The position numbers and the translations under genes are program-made. This document shows positions 6,768-7,101 of a stretch of DNA of 7,101 nt, in pieces. Position 1 is the stretch's first letter. Every line of letters starts with the position of its first letter. The notes beneath the pieces were generated by a model that saw only the letters and a list, made by a program, of their open reading frames with translations, was not told the origin of the DNA and did no database searches. The DNA comes from Gemmatimonadota bacterium (lineage in GTDB: Bacteria; Gemmatimonadota; Gemmatimonadetes; Gemmatimonadales; GWC2-71-9): positions 1 through 7,101 of the forward strand of contig JANYCP010000146.1 in the NCBI GenBank assembly GCA_025360265.1, written 5' to 3'.

Positions 6768-7100
6768 TCAGTAGACCCAGCCCAGTTCGATGACCACCGC
6801 GCGAGCCGTGCCGCGCAGCAGCTGCAGAGATCCGCCAGGCTGTTCCATGATGCCGATCGCGTCGGGGCGATTCAGGAGATTCTCGAGACGCAGCGCGGTA
6901 CTGAGCCCGCTCCGGCGGGCACCGGTTCCGGCGCCGATCTGCCAGAGATGGCGGGCCGAGAGGTCGAGGCGCATCGGGCCGGCAAGCCGGATGGCGTTGA
7001 TCGCGCCCGGCACGTTCGTCGTGATGCCGGACGGGTCGCTGGTCGTTGACTGCGCTGCCTGCCAGCCAAGGCCGGGCGACACGGCGGTCCGGGCCTGGCC
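6768..7100 (-). CDS. C-terminal end of an outer-membrane beta-barrel protein, probably a TonB-dependent receptor
   Basis: Only the last 110 residues are in the window; the frame is open to the right edge, so the start is outside. The segment MRLDLSARHLWQIG, then STALRLENLLNRPDAIGI, then TARAVVIELGWVY before the stop, shows the alternating strands and the LRLENLLNR signature common in the last strands of TonB-dependent receptors. It also ends in an aromatic residue (Tyr), as the barrel assembly machinery expects. A GTG at 7082 is in frame but is more likely an internal valine than a start. It is followed after 57 bases by the ECF sigma gene in the same direction, a neighbourhood reminiscent of receptor-linked sigma systems, although the anti-sigma here is the zinc type and not FecR. 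Any other large outer-membrane barrel family is possible. Confidence 0.6.
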   Translation of the reverse strand, partial: GQARTAVSPGLGWQAAQSTTSDPSGITTNVPGAINAIRLAGPMRLDLSARHLWQIGAGTGARRSGLSTALRLENLLNRPDAIGIMEQPGGSLQLLRGTARAVVIELGWVY

Positions 7101-7101
7101 C

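Noticed and set aside
1..7101. CRISPR arrays, tRNA or rRNA genes, insertion sequences and phage genes
   Set aside because: I saw no regularly spaced direct repeats, no cloverleaf or rRNA-like sequence, no transposase motifs and no terminal inverted repeats. The duplication at 2596-5018 is at protein level between two genes, not a mobile element.

Overview
The window is GC-rich bacterial chromosome. Every gene I can support reads on the minus strand, so transcription runs from position 7101 towards position 1. The GyrA sequence, the ECF sigma/zinc anti-sigma pair next to an outer-membrane barrel gene, the secreted proteins and a Rieske-type remnant suggest a Gram-negative environmental bacterium. 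Gemmatimonadota or a related phylum is my best guess, but this is inference from family resemblance and not a proven assignment.

Layout in transcription order. 7101-6768: the 3' end of an outer-membrane beta-barrel gene, probably a TonB-dependent receptor. 6710-6102: an ECF sigma factor. 6130-5363: its membrane-bound zinc-type anti-sigma factor, overlapping the sigma gene. 5360-5090: a decayed Rieske [2Fe-2S] protein gene, found as two out-of-phase fragments with the cluster-binding core deleted. 5018-3813 and 3795-2596: two tandem, clearly paralogous exported proteins of about 400 residues. Each looks like two SIS (phosphosugar-binding) folds in series and shares two conserved cysteines. 2595-2449: a short AT-rich intergenic region with a good sigma-70-type promoter. 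2448-1: gyrA, DNA gyrase subunit A, 816 codons present and the 3' end beyond the window.

The sigma and anti-sigma genes form a translationally overlapping regulatory unit that senses or transmits an envelope signal. The two SIS-like genes form a two-gene operon with a 17-bp gap. GyrA is a housekeeping gene with its own promoter and is probably unrelated to its neighbours. The less ordinary content lies between 2596 and 5360: the duplicated, signal-peptide-bearing SIS-like pair, and the Rieske remnant, which is split across two reading frames and too short in each to stand out as an ORF.
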